From Rahnella variigena (GTDB lineage Bacteria > Pseudomonadota > Gammaproteobacteria > Enterobacterales > Enterobacteriaceae), in the NCBI RefSeq assembly GCF_003610915.1, contig NZ_NSDJ01000001.1, positions 3,844,001 through 3,908,000 on the forward strand: 64,000 nt of DNA. Reading direction: 5' to 3'. The translations under genes were made by a program, and so were the position numbers. Below are positions 1 through 9,330 of the stretch, piece by piece. The notes beneath the pieces were generated by a model that worked only from the letters and a program-made list of their open reading frames with translations, had not been told where the DNA came from and ran no database searches. The first letter of the stretch is position 1, and every line of letters starts with the position of its first letter.

Positions 1-29
1 TTCATTAAAGGGATTATTTTGTAACCTGG

Positions 30-1892
30 CTATTTATGGTTGTAATTCTGCTCGACGAAATCCGCAAAATCCTGACACATCGCGTCATCACCGTCGGCGC
101 TGTCAGCTAAAATTCTGGCGCCATCCACCACGCGGATGTGCACATTCAGGTCGAAATCGGCTGCGGGCTGCTCACGTTTTGATGCCATTTCAATGGTCTG
201 CCGCGCATCCTGCCACGCTGTATCTACCGTCTGATTACAGACCTGCGCCAGATAATCGGGATTGAACCCCTCGCCGGTCAGGCTGCGCAAGGTATCGTCG
301 TGGCTGACGCTGTTACCCGGCGTCCAGTAATGCTTTGCCAGATCCGGGCCGATAGCCGGATTGTCGGTCAGATAGCCATCGCGTTTCAGGAAGAAGGCGC
401 GGGTCTGTTCCACGGCCATCATCGCCAGCAGATAGCCCTGATAAGAACAGGCGGATTCCATGGAAAGCAAATGCGGGATTGCCAGCGTCGGACGCGGGCT
501 GCCGGTCACACCAAGAATATGCGTTTCAACGTCACGCGCCAGCGCCGTCATAGCTTCCGGCGTGCGTTTTTCATCCGGCCACTGATAAAGCTGCCACTCG
601 AAATACGGCACCAGCAAAATGTGGCGCTCATTAAACGAACGCATCGGCTGACGGGCTTCAATACTGGCGCGGATCAGTTCGTCCGGCACCGGCTCACCGG
701 CGGTATTTTTCGCGTAACGTTTCAGCCAGTCAGCGTCATCGAGGAGGCTGTCGCAGAACATGGACTGCGTTTCAGCATACGCCATCGACGTCGGCGGGAA
801 TTCCTGTGAGAAACACGGTGCATTCTGGCGGATATTGGCGAAATGCGCCGCATGTCCTCCTTCATGGAACAAGGTGTTCAGGCCAGTCGCGCCGCTGCCA
901 ATCTGATCCGGTTTTGCCAGACTGGTGAAGTTAATCACCGCAGGCACCCATTTGCCGTTGTCATAGAACGGCGGCACCGGCCCGTGCATAAATCCGTTCT
1001 CGTATTTGCCTTCGCGGACCAGTAAATCGAGTTGCATTTCTGCGCCGTTAAAACCGATATTCAGGCGCTTGAAGCTGTCAATCCAGCGGCGCAGGGAATC
1101 GGCAAACGGGAAGTAAGGATCGAGCTGACGGGTGACGTCACCGGCGCTGGCGAAGCGGATATTCCACGGCAGCAGTGCGGCATCACCTTCGCGTGCTACC
1201 AGTTCATTGAGGCTGCGCGTGTTACTTTCGCGGGTGCGTTCTTCGAACCGGTCGAGGATAGCGAATAACTGTTCCGGCGACATGCGTTCGGTTTTATTCA
1301 CTTTATAGTCGAAATAGTTACGGTAACCGAGCTGGCGGGCAAAGCGGTTACGCAGGCCTATCAGTTCAGGCAGTCCGTTGTGCAGCAGCCAGTCTTCCAG
1401 GTCGCGCAGCGCATTCTGGGAACTGCGGCGGTAAGCTTCATTTTCGTTATTGGCCTGATTAGTCAGCAGTTCGCCGAGAGAGGCACTGACGCGCTCGCCT
1501 TTGCTGTTGATGTGGGTCATGCGGTACTGCTTACGCTTACCAAACAGCACGGATTCGGCCTGAATGATTTCATCCATCAGCGCCTGGGCTTTGGGATCTT
1601 CAATCACATTACAGTCGAAGAAACTCAGCCAGCCGCGCAGACCGTGGAGCAGCGCATCACGCTCGTCGCTGGCACTGTGTTTTTCCAGACTGGCGATGGC
1701 GTCACGAATTTCCTGCGGACGGGAAGGTTCAGCGATAAAGCGTTTGTAAGCAGTTTCGGCAGCGGAGAAAGCGTCGGAGACATTTTCATCACCGGTGCCC
1801 ATGTAGTTTTGCCAGAACAAGTTTTCTTTGTTCTGATGCACGTTGAGGTAATCGCGATTGAGGGCGTTAAAATAGTCCTGAGCCTGTTTCAT
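30..1892 (-). CDS. M3-family zinc metallopeptidase (oligopeptidase)
   Basis: Predicted cytoplasmic zinc oligopeptidase of peptidase family M3 (thimet oligopeptidase/PepF type). The sequence shows the metal motif HEGGH at about residue 343 of the chosen protein, followed about 30 residues later by an acidic residue in SMAYAETQSMF that fits the third zinc ligand. There is no signal peptide. The open frame extends to 1946, but I chose the ATG at 1892 (MKQAQDYF, 620 residues) because an AGAGAAG ribosome site lies just upstream and the extra 18 residues look untranslated. M3 enzymes cleave short peptides, so a role in peptide turnover is an inference. It is not part of the E. coli dinG neighbourhood and stands alone here, reading the same way as yjdM behind it. 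Confidence 0.85.
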   Translation of the reverse strand: MKQAQDYFNALNRDYLNVHQNKENLFWQNYMGTGDENVSDAFSAAETAYKRFIAEPSRPQEIRDAIASLEKHSASDERDALLHGLRGWLSFFDCNVIEDPKAQALMDEIIQAESVLFGKRKQYRMTHINSKGERVSASLGELLTNQANNENEAYRRSSQNALRDLEDWLLHNGLPELIGLRNRFARQLGYRNYFDYKVNKTERMSPEQLFAILDRFEERTRESNTRSLNELVAREGDAALLPWNIRFASAGDVTRQLDPYFPFADSLRRWIDSFKRLNIGFNGAEMQLDLLVREGKYENGFMHGPVPPFYDNGKWVPAVINFTSLAKPDQIGSGATGLNTLFHEGGHAAHFANIRQNAPCFSQEFPPTSMAYAETQSMFCDSLLDDADWLKRYAKNTAGEPVPDELIRASIEARQPMRSFNERHILLVPYFEWQLYQWPDEKRTPEAMTALARDVETHILGVTGSPRPTLAIPHLLSMESACSYQGYLLAMMAVEQTRAFFLKRDGYLTDNPAIGPDLAKHYWTPGNSVSHDDTLRSLTGEGFNPDYLAQVCNQTVDTAWQDARQTIEMASKREQPAADFDLNVHIRVVDGARILADSADGDDAMCQDFADFVEQNYNHK

Positions 1893-1944
1893 GTAATCTT
1901 CTCTGCTGAATGTTAAAGAGATTTTACATTGAGTGTATGTTCGC

Positions 1945-1978
1945 AAAGCGGTTATGTCGATATGGCAAAACCGCTTTT
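1945..1978. other. Inverted repeat upstream of the M3 peptidase
   Basis: AAAGCGGTT and its complement AACCGCTTT flank a 16-base loop in the yjdM/peptidase gap. A T-run follows only on the plus strand, so it is not an obvious terminator for minus-strand yjdM. It may be an operator or an mRNA structure; function unknown. Confidence 0.3.
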
Positions 1979-2004
1979 GAATGTCAGGCAGGATTGTGCG
2001 GAAA

Positions 2005-2346
2005 TCAGTTTTTCTTCACGAACTCGGATTTGAGTTTCATCTGACCAAACCCGTCAATTTTGCAGTCGATATTGTGATCGCCTTCAACCAGACGGATACC
2101 CTTCACTTTGGTCCCGATTTTCAGCATCGAAGAACTGCCTTTCACTTTCAGGTCTTTGATTACGGTGACAGAATCGCCATCCGCCAGCAGGTTACCGTTG
2201 GCATCGACCACTTTCAGCACGTCATCTTCCGCGCTGTTTTCACCGTTCATTGACCAGACATGTCCACATTCAGGACAGTTAAGCATTTCACCGTCCTGCC
2301 AGGTGAATTCGGACTGACACGTAGGGCAAGCCGGCAACGTTTCCAT
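2005..2346 (-). CDS. yjdM: YjdM (PhnA) family zinc-ribbon protein
   Basis: Small 113-residue cytoplasmic protein of the YjdM/PhnA family. The N-terminus carries a zinc ribbon with two Cys pairs, CPTC at residues 7-10 and CPEC at 24-27. The family-typical C-terminal domain follows ([14 protein letters not shown], then a [18 protein letters not shown] stretch). The ATG is preceded by GGAG at good spacing. The protein is often annotated as alkylphosphonate utilisation operon protein PhnA, but it is not a phosphonoacetate hydrolase and its role is not established. The gene is apparently monocistronic, with the M3 peptidase downstream and composite repeat copy 1 upstream. Confidence 0.9.
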   Translation of the reverse strand: METLPACPTCQSEFTWQDGEMLNCPECGHVWSMNGENSAEDDVLKVVDANGNLLADGDSVTVIKDLKVKGSSSMLKIGTKVKGIRLVEGDHNIDCKIDGFGQMKLKSEFVKKN

Positions 2347-2516
2347 ATTTAAATCTCCATAAAACTTTATAAAAAAAACGAATGAAATCAGTAAATAGAT
2401 TTCGTAGTTCCTTTATTTTAGCCTTTAACCACACATTTGAACAGGGTAAGGGAGATTTTGGGGAGATGAGACAGGTATATGGAGTGAATTTCTCGATGAT
2501 AAATATGGTTTTTTAA

Positions 2517-2646
2517 GCTCCCTCCCCTGCGAAGGAGAGGGTTGGGGTGGGGTATTAAAGAAAAACTAAAAATTTTGAAGTATGCATTGACTATAGTTTT
2601 GACCTTAATACCCCCTCCCCGCCTCCCCCTTCGCAGGGGGAGGAGC
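2517..2646. repeat. Composite inverted dispersed repeat, copy 1
   Basis: A 130-bp element. The left arm (2518-2557) is type A, with core CTCCCTCCCCTGCGAAGG, then GGGTTGGGGTGGGG and ATTAA. The right arm (about 2606-2646) is type B read inverted, with core CTCCTCCCCCTGCGAAGG. The spacer contains GAAGTATGCATTGAC, related to the GAAGTGTGC seen in other copies. It lies between the 3' end of ybiB and the 5' end of yjdM, and is the only one of five copies not between convergent genes. The layout resembles a BIME (paired REP sequences) or a small palindromic MITE. No transposase-like gene is nearby. Confidence 0.85.
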
Positions 2647-2668
2647 TAACTGAGCTCATTCCCAGCTT

Positions 2669-3631
2669 TTAAAAAATCTGATCCACAATCATTTTGGCCT
2701 CAGCCATATCGCCACACACTTCTGCTGCCACCAGACAACATGCCAGCTGATTCAGAATCGCCTGCGGGACAGCGCGTTCGCCCTTCAGGCATTCCTGAAT
2801 GTAGTTAACGGTGGCGTCGACGTCTTTGGTCGACGGCACATCGGCGGCAAAAATCTCTTCTTTTTCTGCCAGCACACTCAGTTCACCACCGGCGATAAAG
2901 TGCGTCTGCGGGAAACGTGACGGATTGGCATACACTTCCCCTTCCGTTCCTTGCGTCAGCAATGCACGGCCATCAATCTGGCGGAAAAACGAGGAGACGC
3001 GCTGAATATATTCGGGATGAGAAACGCTGGATAAACGCAACGCATCCTGCCCGATGAAAGGCGTGATGAGTTTCGCCAGCGTATGGCTGCTGTTACGCAC
3101 GCCCATCTGCCAGCGCAGCGCCAGTTGCTTTTCAATCGGCGCGCACAGGACAGAAACCGGCACAAAGACCGGGCCGTTTCCGGCATCAAGCTGCTGCTGC
3201 GCCTGTTGCTGGTTTTGAGCAGCGTCGATACCTGATGCGCGGAAAATCTCCGCGCTGGTGATGCGGGTAGGATCTTCATCCACGCCATGCACTACCACCG
3301 GCAAACCCAGACGGCTGAGCAGCATCGCCAGCAACGGCGTGAGATTCGCCTGTTTGCGCGCGCCGTTGTAGGTCGGAATGACCACCGGCAGCGGACGATT
3401 TACCGGTGCCTGCAGGCGCATAACGCGCTCTTCCATCGCCGCATAAAACCCGAGCATCTCTTCTTCCGCTTCGCCTTTGATACGAAACGCAATGAGCAAC
3501 GCACCCAGCTGTAAATCCGGCACTTCACCGGCCAAAATTTCGCGGTACAACGCAAGCGACTGCTCACGATCCAAATCACGGGCATGATTTTTTCCACGCC
3601 CCACTTCTTTGATGAGTTTGGTGTAATCCAT
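2669..3631 (-). CDS. ybiB: YbiB, TrpD2-type DNA-binding glycosyltransferase-fold protein
   Basis: A 320-residue homologue of E. coli YbiB, a member of the nucleoside phosphorylase/anthranilate phosphoribosyltransferase fold (TrpD2) that is known to bind nucleic acid rather than anthranilate. It has the small helical N-terminal domain (MDYTKLIKEVGRGKNHARDL) and a central phosphoribosyl-site-like region (VVIPTYNGARKQANLTPLLA, about residues 83-102). It lies 44 bp downstream of dinG on the same strand, the same linkage as in E. coli, where ybiB is LexA-regulated with dinG. Co-transcription with dinG is therefore likely, so a DNA-damage connection is plausible. Function in the cell remains uncertain. 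Confidence 0.9.
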   Translation of the reverse strand: MDYTKLIKEVGRGKNHARDLDREQSLALYREILAGEVPDLQLGALLIAFRIKGEAEEEMLGFYAAMEERVMRLQAPVNRPLPVVIPTYNGARKQANLTPLLAMLLSRLGLPVVVHGVDEDPTRITSAEIFRASGIDAAQNQQQAQQQLDAGNGPVFVPVSVLCAPIEKQLALRWQMGVRNSSHTLAKLITPFIGQDALRLSSVSHPEYIQRVSSFFRQIDGRALLTQGTEGEVYANPSRFPQTHFIAGGELSVLAEKEEIFAADVPSTKDVDATVNYIQECLKGERAVPQAILNQLACCLVAAEVCGDMAEAKMIVDQIF

Positions 3632-3675
3632 CGTAGCGTTACCTTCTCTGTGTAATGACTTTTCTTGAGGAAAAA

Positions 3676-5850
3676 TTATCGCCGGCGGGCGCGACGGCGA
3701 ACCGGATCTTTCTTCGCTGTTTTCAGGATATCAGGGCGTTTCACCGAACCGGGCGCTGGCATTTCACGCTGTTCAATGGGAAACACCGGTAATGCCGCGA
3801 GCAGGCGCGAACCGTAGCTTTTGGTCAGCAGACGCTTGTCATAAATCACGATTTCGCCGGTACATTCATGGCTGCGGATCAGACGCCCGACCTGCTGGAT
3901 CAGGTTGAATGACGCACTCGGTAAACTCTGCACTTCAAACGGATAGCGCTTCAGCGTTTTCAGCCACTCGCCTTCGGTCAGGATCACCGGACTGTCGATC
4001 GGCGGAAACGCAATTTTATGGATGTGCACCTGCGTCAGCAATTCACCTTTCAGATCCAGCCCTTCGGCGAAAGATTGCAGGCCGATCAGCACGCTGGTCG
4101 TGCCCGCGGCGACGCGCTTGCGGTGCTCCTCGACCAGCCGGTAACGGGGCTGATCGCCCTGCACCAGCAGCATCAGGCGTAAATCCGGCAGCAAAGAAAC
4201 AAATTGCTGCAACGCACGGTTACTGGCGAACAACACCAGCTGGCCGGTGTGCTGCCCTTTTGCCAGTTCTGCGCGGAAGAAATCGGCCATTTCCTGCAAA
4301 TGCGCGGCTTCATTCGCCATCAGCGGCTCCAGCGTCATTTGCGGGATCACCAGTTTACCCTGCGTGACATGACTGAACGGCGAATCCAGGCTGACGAAAA
4401 GGTCGCCGGCTTTTTCCGTCAGGCCGGTCATTTCCTGCAAGCGGGAGAAACTGTTCAGCGAGCGCAGCGTCGCAGAGGTAATCACCACATGCGGTACTTT
4501 GCGCCACAGCATTTTTTCCAGCTGTTCGCTGACGCGGATCCCCGCGCAATGGAAGACCAGATGCGTCTGGTTATCGAAATAAGTCCGCGTCACCCATTTG
4601 CCAATCGGCGCATTGGACGCTTTATCCAGCGCCGCCAGCCGCCACAGTTTGCTCATGGTTTCGAGATAGCCCTGCATCCGGCTCATGTGCAAAATCGCGC
4701 GATGCAGACGCATAATGTCGTGTTTGCCGGTCTTCTCGCTGAGGTCATTCACCATGTATTCCGCCAGACTGCGCAAACCATCGGTGAGTTTAAACAGGCG
4801 GCTGCACTGCTCTGTCAGCTCCGGCGGCAATAGTCCCAGCTCGAAACGGTATTCGGCTTCCGGCTCATCCGGGGGTAAATACTGTCCCACGGTCTGTTCA
4901 ATCGACAGCAGCAGTTCGCGCATTTCGGCGCAGTGATTATGCAGACGCTCGGCGTTGGTCAGCGGCGGCGGATTCTTCGGCGTAAACAGCGCCAGACATT
5001 GTTCAATCTGACGGACAAAATTATCGAGTTGCAGGTTGTTCCACATCGCGGTGATTTCCGCGTCAACTTCCAGCGCATCGCGGGCCACTTCCGGCAGATG
5101 ATGTCCTTCGTCGAGCACCAGCAGCAGGTCTTTTGCCGGTGGCAGCACGGATTCGGATTCCAGCGCCGCCATCACCAGCGCGTGGTTGGTCACTACTACA
5201 TCTGCGCTTTCAATTTCTTTGCGCGCCACAAAATACGGGCATTCGCGAAAGTAATGACAGTTACGACTGAGGCAGTTGGCTTTATCTGTGCTGATTTTGA
5301 TCCACAGCGGATCGTCGATGGTCTTCTGGTAGTGATCGCGTAATCCATCCCACTCGTAGCGTGACAGCGCGGTTTCCAGCGTTTTACACAGTTTCTGTTC
5401 TTCGCCGCTGGAAGGTGCCAGTTCATCACCAAGAAATAATCCCAGATCGCCCTGCGCGTTTTCATTGCTCATCGCCGCCAGATTTCGCGGACACACGTAA
5501 CGCCCGCGACCAAAAGCGCCGGTAAATTTCAGATCCGGAATGATTTTTTTCAGCAGCGGTAAATCTTTGCTGAAAATCTGATCCTGCAACGCCACGTTTG
5601 CCGTGCTGACAATCAGCGGTTTTTCTTCCTCACGGCTGACAGCAATGCCGGGAATGAGATAGGACAAGGTTTTCCCGACGCCGGTCGGCGCCTCGATGGC
5701 CAGATGCCGTGCAGAATCCCCCGAGAACGCTTTAGCCACCTCAGCAATCATCTGACGTTGCGGAGCGCGGGAAATGAAATCCGGGATTTGCTGTTGCAGG
5801 GCTTTGTACCACTGGCTTATCTGATTTTTTACTGCGGGGGAAAGCGCCAT
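3676..5850 (-). CDS. dinG: ATP-dependent DNA helicase DinG
   Basis: A 724-residue superfamily 2, XPD-like 5'-3' helicase that acts on R-loops and forked DNA. Walker A is APTGVGKT at residues 54-61. The four Fe-S cluster cysteines are visible (C120, C193, C198, C204) and match the E. coli DinG spacing. The DEAH-type box reads DEGH at about 247-250, and motif VI reads QQVGRLIRS near the C-terminus. Length is close to the 716 residues of E. coli DinG, and the tail is basic (RRRARRR). In E. coli the gene is SOS-induced. I could not find a convincing CTGT-N8-ACAG LexA box in the 320 bp upstream, so that control may be lost or diverged here. Confidence 0.95.
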   Translation of the reverse strand: MALSPAVKNQISQWYKALQQQIPDFISRAPQRQMIAEVAKAFSGDSARHLAIEAPTGVGKTLSYLIPGIAVSREEEKPLIVSTANVALQDQIFSKDLPLLKKIIPDLKFTGAFGRGRYVCPRNLAAMSNENAQGDLGLFLGDELAPSSGEEQKLCKTLETALSRYEWDGLRDHYQKTIDDPLWIKISTDKANCLSRNCHYFRECPYFVARKEIESADVVVTNHALVMAALESESVLPPAKDLLLVLDEGHHLPEVARDALEVDAEITAMWNNLQLDNFVRQIEQCLALFTPKNPPPLTNAERLHNHCAEMRELLLSIEQTVGQYLPPDEPEAEYRFELGLLPPELTEQCSRLFKLTDGLRSLAEYMVNDLSEKTGKHDIMRLHRAILHMSRMQGYLETMSKLWRLAALDKASNAPIGKWVTRTYFDNQTHLVFHCAGIRVSEQLEKMLWRKVPHVVITSATLRSLNSFSRLQEMTGLTEKAGDLFVSLDSPFSHVTQGKLVIPQMTLEPLMANEAAHLQEMADFFRAELAKGQHTGQLVLFASNRALQQFVSLLPDLRLMLLVQGDQPRYRLVEEHRKRVAAGTTSVLIGLQSFAEGLDLKGELLTQVHIHKIAFPPIDSPVILTEGEWLKTLKRYPFEVQSLPSASFNLIQQVGRLIRSHECTGEIVIYDKRLLTKSYGSRLLAALPVFPIEQREMPAPGSVKRPDILKTAKKDPVRRRARRR

Positions 5851-6170
5851 GCATCTCTTTTTTGTTGGAAGTGAGACAGGAATGTCCCGGCTATTGTCCC
5901 ACAGACCGGCTTCTGGCGCAGCCCGAAATCGCGGTTAAGGGCATTTCCTGTGGTGTAAATTTATGCAGAAAAAAAGGAGGACGTGTAAAAAAGAAAAAGT
6001 TCATTTCTGACTGTCATAAATTGATCACAAATATACGGTAAAAAACTCTCGCTGAGAAAAATCCGAGTCCATACGGAATGCACAGCAAAAATGATGATTA
6101 GCGTCTTTCCACAAGACTTCATATAAAGCTTTTATGAAAAGCTTTTAATAAAGAATGCAGGGTAAAATTC
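5851..6170. promoter_or_regulatory. Intergenic region between dinG and the divergent porin gene
   Basis: No gene is seen. The dinG-proximal part is GC-balanced; from about 5970 it becomes AT-rich, as expected for a porin promoter. Just before the porin start there is a near-direct duplication, AAAGCTTTTAT then AAAAGCTTTTA (6126-6150). The porin ribosome site is GCAGGGTAAAATTC before the ATG at 6171. I could not identify a confident OmpR box. Confidence 0.4.
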
Positions 6171-7280
6171 ATGAAACGTAATATTCTGGCACTTTTAATT
6201 CCTGGTTTATTGATTGCATCAGGCGCACACGCAGCGGAAGTTTATAATAAAGACGGCAATAAACTGGACCTGTACGGAAAAGTGAAAGGTCTGCATTATT
6301 TCTCTGATGCTCCCGGCAGTGATGGCGACCAGAGTTACGTGCGTTTCGGTTTTAAAGGCCAGACCCAAATTAATGACCTGATCACCGGCTACGGCCAGTG
6401 GGAATACAACGTCATGGCTAACCATGCTGAATCTGACAGCAAAACGCCAAGCACCACCGGCACCAAAACACGTCTGGGCTTTGCCGGTCTGAAATTTGGT
6501 CAATACGGTTCCTTCGACTATGGCCGTAACTACGGCGCACTGTACGACGTTGAAGCCTGGACCGATATGTTCCCTGAATTTGGCGGCGACGGTTACACCA
6601 AAGCTGACCGCTTCATGACTGGCCGTACCAACGGCGTGGCCACGTACCGTAACCGCGGCTTCTTCGGCCTGGTTGATGGTCTGAACGTAGCTGTTCAGTA
6701 TCAGGGCAAAAATGAAAATGACGGTCGTGGCAGCAGCACAGCCAACGGCGACGGCTATTCACTGTCTACCACTTACGCACTGGGTGATACCGGCGTGAGC
6801 TTCGGCGGCGCATATGCGTCTTCTGACCGCACCACGGCGCAGAGTAATTCCGCTTACGGCAAAGGCGATAAAGCTGACGCATGGACTGGCGGTATGAAAT
6901 ATGACGACAATGGCGTTTATTTAGCCGCCATGTATGCTGAAACCCGTAATATGCTGGCTATTACCGTACCAGGCGGAATTGCAGGCGCACCGGCAGGAAG
7001 TGGTTTTGCAAATAAAACCCAGACCTTCGAAGCCGTTGCACAATATCAGTTTGAAAATGGCCTGCGTCCTTCACTGGGTTATGTTCAGACTAAAGCAAAA
7101 GATATTGAAAACATCGGTGATGCAGACCTGGTTAAATATGTTGACGTAGCAGCAACCTATTATTTCAACAAAAACATGTCTGCCTATGTTGATTATAAAA
7201 TCAACCAGCTGTCCGATGATAACAACCTGGCTCTGAACAACGACGACATTACTGCCGTTGGTCTGGTCTATCAGTTCTGA
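6171..7280 (+). CDS. OmpF/OmpC-family trimeric general porin
   Basis: A 369-residue outer-membrane porin precursor. A signal peptide of about 21 residues ends at SGAHA, followed by the mature start [16 protein letters not shown] typical of enterobacterial OmpC/OmpF/PhoE. A constriction-loop (L3) region is visible around residues 120-150 ([10 protein letters not shown] then TNGVATYRN). The last strand ends in GLVYQF with the terminal Phe needed for barrel assembly. It would form a 16-strand diffusion channel for small hydrophilic solutes. It is a paralogue of the porin at 60304-61431. I cannot say which of ompF, ompC or another name it matches. Its ribosome-binding site contains AGGGTAA, complementary to the micF-like RNA at 61.8 kb. 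A strong terminator follows at 7343. Confidence 0.9.
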   Translation: MKRNILALLIPGLLIASGAHAAEVYNKDGNKLDLYGKVKGLHYFSDAPGSDGDQSYVRFGFKGQTQINDLITGYGQWEYNVMANHAESDSKTPSTTGTKTRLGFAGLKFGQYGSFDYGRNYGALYDVEAWTDMFPEFGGDGYTKADRFMTGRTNGVATYRNRGFFGLVDGLNVAVQYQGKNENDGRGSSTANGDGYSLSTTYALGDTGVSFGGAYASSDRTTAQSNSAYGKGDKADAWTGGMKYDDNGVYLAAMYAETRNMLAITVPGGIAGAPAGSGFANKTQTFEAVAQYQFENGLRPSLGYVQTKAKDIENIGDADLVKYVDVAATYYFNKNMSAYVDYKINQLSDDNNLALNNDDITAVGLVYQF

Positions 7281-7342
7281 TAATTAGTTCTAAAAACAGG
7301 CGCTTTACCACCTCATTATTATTCTCTGTCTTGACATTCTTC

Positions 7343-7367
7343 GGCCGGACTCACCCTCCGGCCTTTT
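7343..7367 (+). terminator. Rho-independent terminator of the porin gene
   Basis: GGCCGGA and TCCGGCC form a 7-bp GC-rich stem followed by TTTTTTATTT. Confidence 0.85.
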
Positions 7368-7493
7368 TTATTTGTGTTATTTTTCGGCACACCTCGCGTA
7401 AATCGCCATTTAGGCTTCCACACCCCGCTGAATCTGCTACAGTTTTAACGATTTTGATGAATGCGAATCTTTCTTAACAAGCAGGGATAACCC

Positions 7494-8300
7494 ATGAATA
7501 AAATTTCGCTTTGCACCACCAGTGCTTTAATCATGCTGGCCCTCAGCGGCTGCGCGCAGCAAAAAACGGACGCCCAACAGAAACTGAACGATCAGTCGGT
7601 GATGGCGCTGAACTGGTTCCAGCAATCCGGCGAATATCAGGCGCTGGCGTATCAGGCATTTAACACGGCGAAAATGGCGTTTGATAACGCACAACCGCTG
7701 GCCGGACAGAAGAAAGCCGTCGTCGTCGATCTCGACGAAACGATGCTCGATAACAGCGCGTACAGTGCGTGGCAGGTGAAAGCGAATAAGCCATTCGACA
7801 GCAAAACCTGGTCCCAGTGGACAGCAGCGCGTCAGGCTACCGCCGTGCCCGGCGCGGTGGAATTTGCCAACTATGTCAACACGCACGGCGGCACGATGTT
7901 CTACGTGTCTAACCGTAAAACCAGCGAATATGCCGCGACGCTCGACAACATGAACCGCCTGGGCTTTACCGGCGCCAATGAAAAAACCATGCTGTTAAGT
8001 TCAGACACGTCGAACAAACAAGCGCGTTTCGACTCGATTAAAGCCGCGGGTTATCACGTGGTGATTTACATCGGCGACAACCTGAATGACTTTGGTTCTG
8101 CGACCTATCATCAGGGTAATGAACAACGCCGTGCCTTTGTGAATCAGAATCATCAGCACTTCGGCACACAATATATCGTGCTGCCAAATCCGCTTTACGG
8201 CGACTGGGAAAGTGGTCTGGCGAAGGATTACAACAAGCTGACACCTGAGCAGAAATTGAATGCGCGGGAGCAGAATCTGAAGGCGTGGAGTGGGAAGTAG
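7494..8300 (+). CDS. 5'-nucleotidase / acid phosphatase, lipoprotein e(P4) family
   Basis: A 268-residue lipoprotein. The signal peptide ends in the lipobox LSGC with the lipidated cysteine at residue 20. It has the HAD-superfamily class B/C acid phosphatase signature VVDLDETMLDNS, with the nucleophile and acid/base aspartates at D79 and D81. A second acidic motif, YIGDNLNDF, lies near residue 187. This matches the outer-membrane e(P4) phosphatase family, which in Haemophilus dephosphorylates nicotinamide mononucleotide and other nucleotides. Release of nucleosides or phosphate in the periplasm is the likely role. The start is ATG with AGGGA upstream. It is monocistronic, with composite repeat copy 2 immediately downstream. 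E. coli K-12 lacks this gene at the equivalent place. Confidence 0.9.
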   Translation: MNKISLCTTSALIMLALSGCAQQKTDAQQKLNDQSVMALNWFQQSGEYQALAYQAFNTAKMAFDNAQPLAGQKKAVVVDLDETMLDNSAYSAWQVKANKPFDSKTWSQWTAARQATAVPGAVEFANYVNTHGGTMFYVSNRKTSEYAATLDNMNRLGFTGANEKTMLLSSDTSNKQARFDSIKAAGYHVVIYIGDNLNDFGSATYHQGNEQRRAFVNQNHQHFGTQYIVLPNPLYGDWESGLAKDYNKLTPEQKLNAREQNLKAWSGK

Positions 8301-8315
8301 GCCCGTTGCGGTATG

Positions 8316-8445
8316 CTCCTCCCCCTGCGAAGGGGGAGGTTGGGAGGGGGTTTTAGACTGTAAATCAATGGCCTGAGCGGAAACGTCACCCAACGTTTTT
8401 GCGTTAATACCCCACCCCGGCCCTCCCCTTCGCAGGGGAGGGAGC
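8316..8445. repeat. Composite inverted dispersed repeat, copy 2
   Basis: A 130-bp copy with the type B arm on the left (GCTCCTCCCCCTGCGAAGG start) and the type A arm inverted on the right (ending CTTCGCAGGGGAGGGAGC). The arms are well conserved but the spacer is the most diverged of the five. It lies between the convergent e(P4) phosphatase and siderophore ATPase genes. Confidence 0.85.
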
Positions 8446-8493
8446 GGATCGGTGAACGCCTGAGTAATGTCTTCCTTTTGTCAGGACATAACA

Positions 8494-9330
8494 TTAAATC
8501 TCCGGATCCCCCACTAATCCATCAATCAATATCTGCGGTGTCCCCTGCGAGCAGCGCTCAATCCTGCCCCGTACGCCGTAAACGCGCGCCAGACTGTCGG
8601 CGGTGATCACGTCTTCCGGTTCGCCATCGGCAATCAGATTACCGTCTTTAAGCATCAGCACGCGGTCGCCATGGCGCAGCGCGATATTGATGTCATGCAC
8701 AACTACCACGGTGACGATATTGCGTTTCTGCGTCTCTTTGCGTACCAGATCCATGACGTGGAACTGATAGTTAAGATCAAGCGCGCTGAGCGGTTCGTCG
8801 AGCAGCAGTAAGGAAGGCTGGCGGATCAGGGATTGCGCCAGACCGACCAGCTGTTTCTGACCGCCGGAAAGCTGATCGAGATAACTCAGTGCCAGATGCT
8901 CGATACCCAGCTGACGCAACAACGTCATCACTTTATCGGTGCCTTCCGAGACTTTGCCCTTCCCGCCGGACGCACGCTGCGCCACGATGATGGATTCCAG
9001 CACATGCAGATGCACACCCGCAGGCAGCGTTTGTGGCAGGTAAACAACCTGCTCCGCACGGCGCGCAAAAGGCATCGGCATTAAATCGTGCCCGTCGAGA
9101 AACAGCTGCCCTTCCGCGCGGTTAAGTCCGGCGAGGGAACGCAGCAACGTCGATTTTCCGCTGCCGTTTGGCCCGAGCAGCACGGTGATTTTTCCACGCG
9201 GCAGCATCGGGACATTGAGATGGCGGATCACATGGCGCTTCGGATAGCCCGCGTTGAAATCGCGGATTTGCAGCCCCTGCGTGGCGGCATTCAGTAAATC
9301 TTGTGGCTGCATTTCTGGCATTGCGGACAT
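8494..9330 (-). CDS. Iron-chelate ABC transporter, ATP-binding protein (FepC/FhuC-like)
   Basis: A 278-residue ABC ATPase. Walker A is GPNGSGKS at 53-60, the signature LSGGQ at 154-158, Walker B LLLLDEP at 174-180, and the switch histidine H212 lies in VVHD. It belongs to the FecE/FepC/FhuC group that powers FecCD-type importers of ferric siderophores, haem or cobalamin. Its ATG overlaps the permease stop codon by one base (TGATG), so the two are translationally coupled. The Fur-type site upstream of the permease argues for iron rather than vitamin B12. No substrate-binding protein or TonB receptor gene is next to it, so the substrate cannot be named. Confidence 0.9.
   Translation of the reverse strand: MSAMPEMQPQDLLNAATQGLQIRDFNAGYPKRHVIRHLNVPMLPRGKITVLLGPNGSGKSTLLRSLAGLNRAEGQLFLDGHDLMPMPFARRAEQVVYLPQTLPAGVHLHVLESIIVAQRASGGKGKVSEGTDKVMTLLRQLGIEHLALSYLDQLSGGQKQLVGLAQSLIRQPSLLLLDEPLSALDLNYQFHVMDLVRKETQKRNIVTVVVVHDINIALRHGDRVLMLKDGNLIADGEPEDVITADSLARVYGVRGRIERCSQGTPQILIDGLVGDPEI

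Noticed and set aside
5851..5990. LexA box upstream of dinG
   Set aside because: CTGT and CAG words are present but never with the eight-base spacing, so I could not support an SOS box despite the known E. coli regulation.
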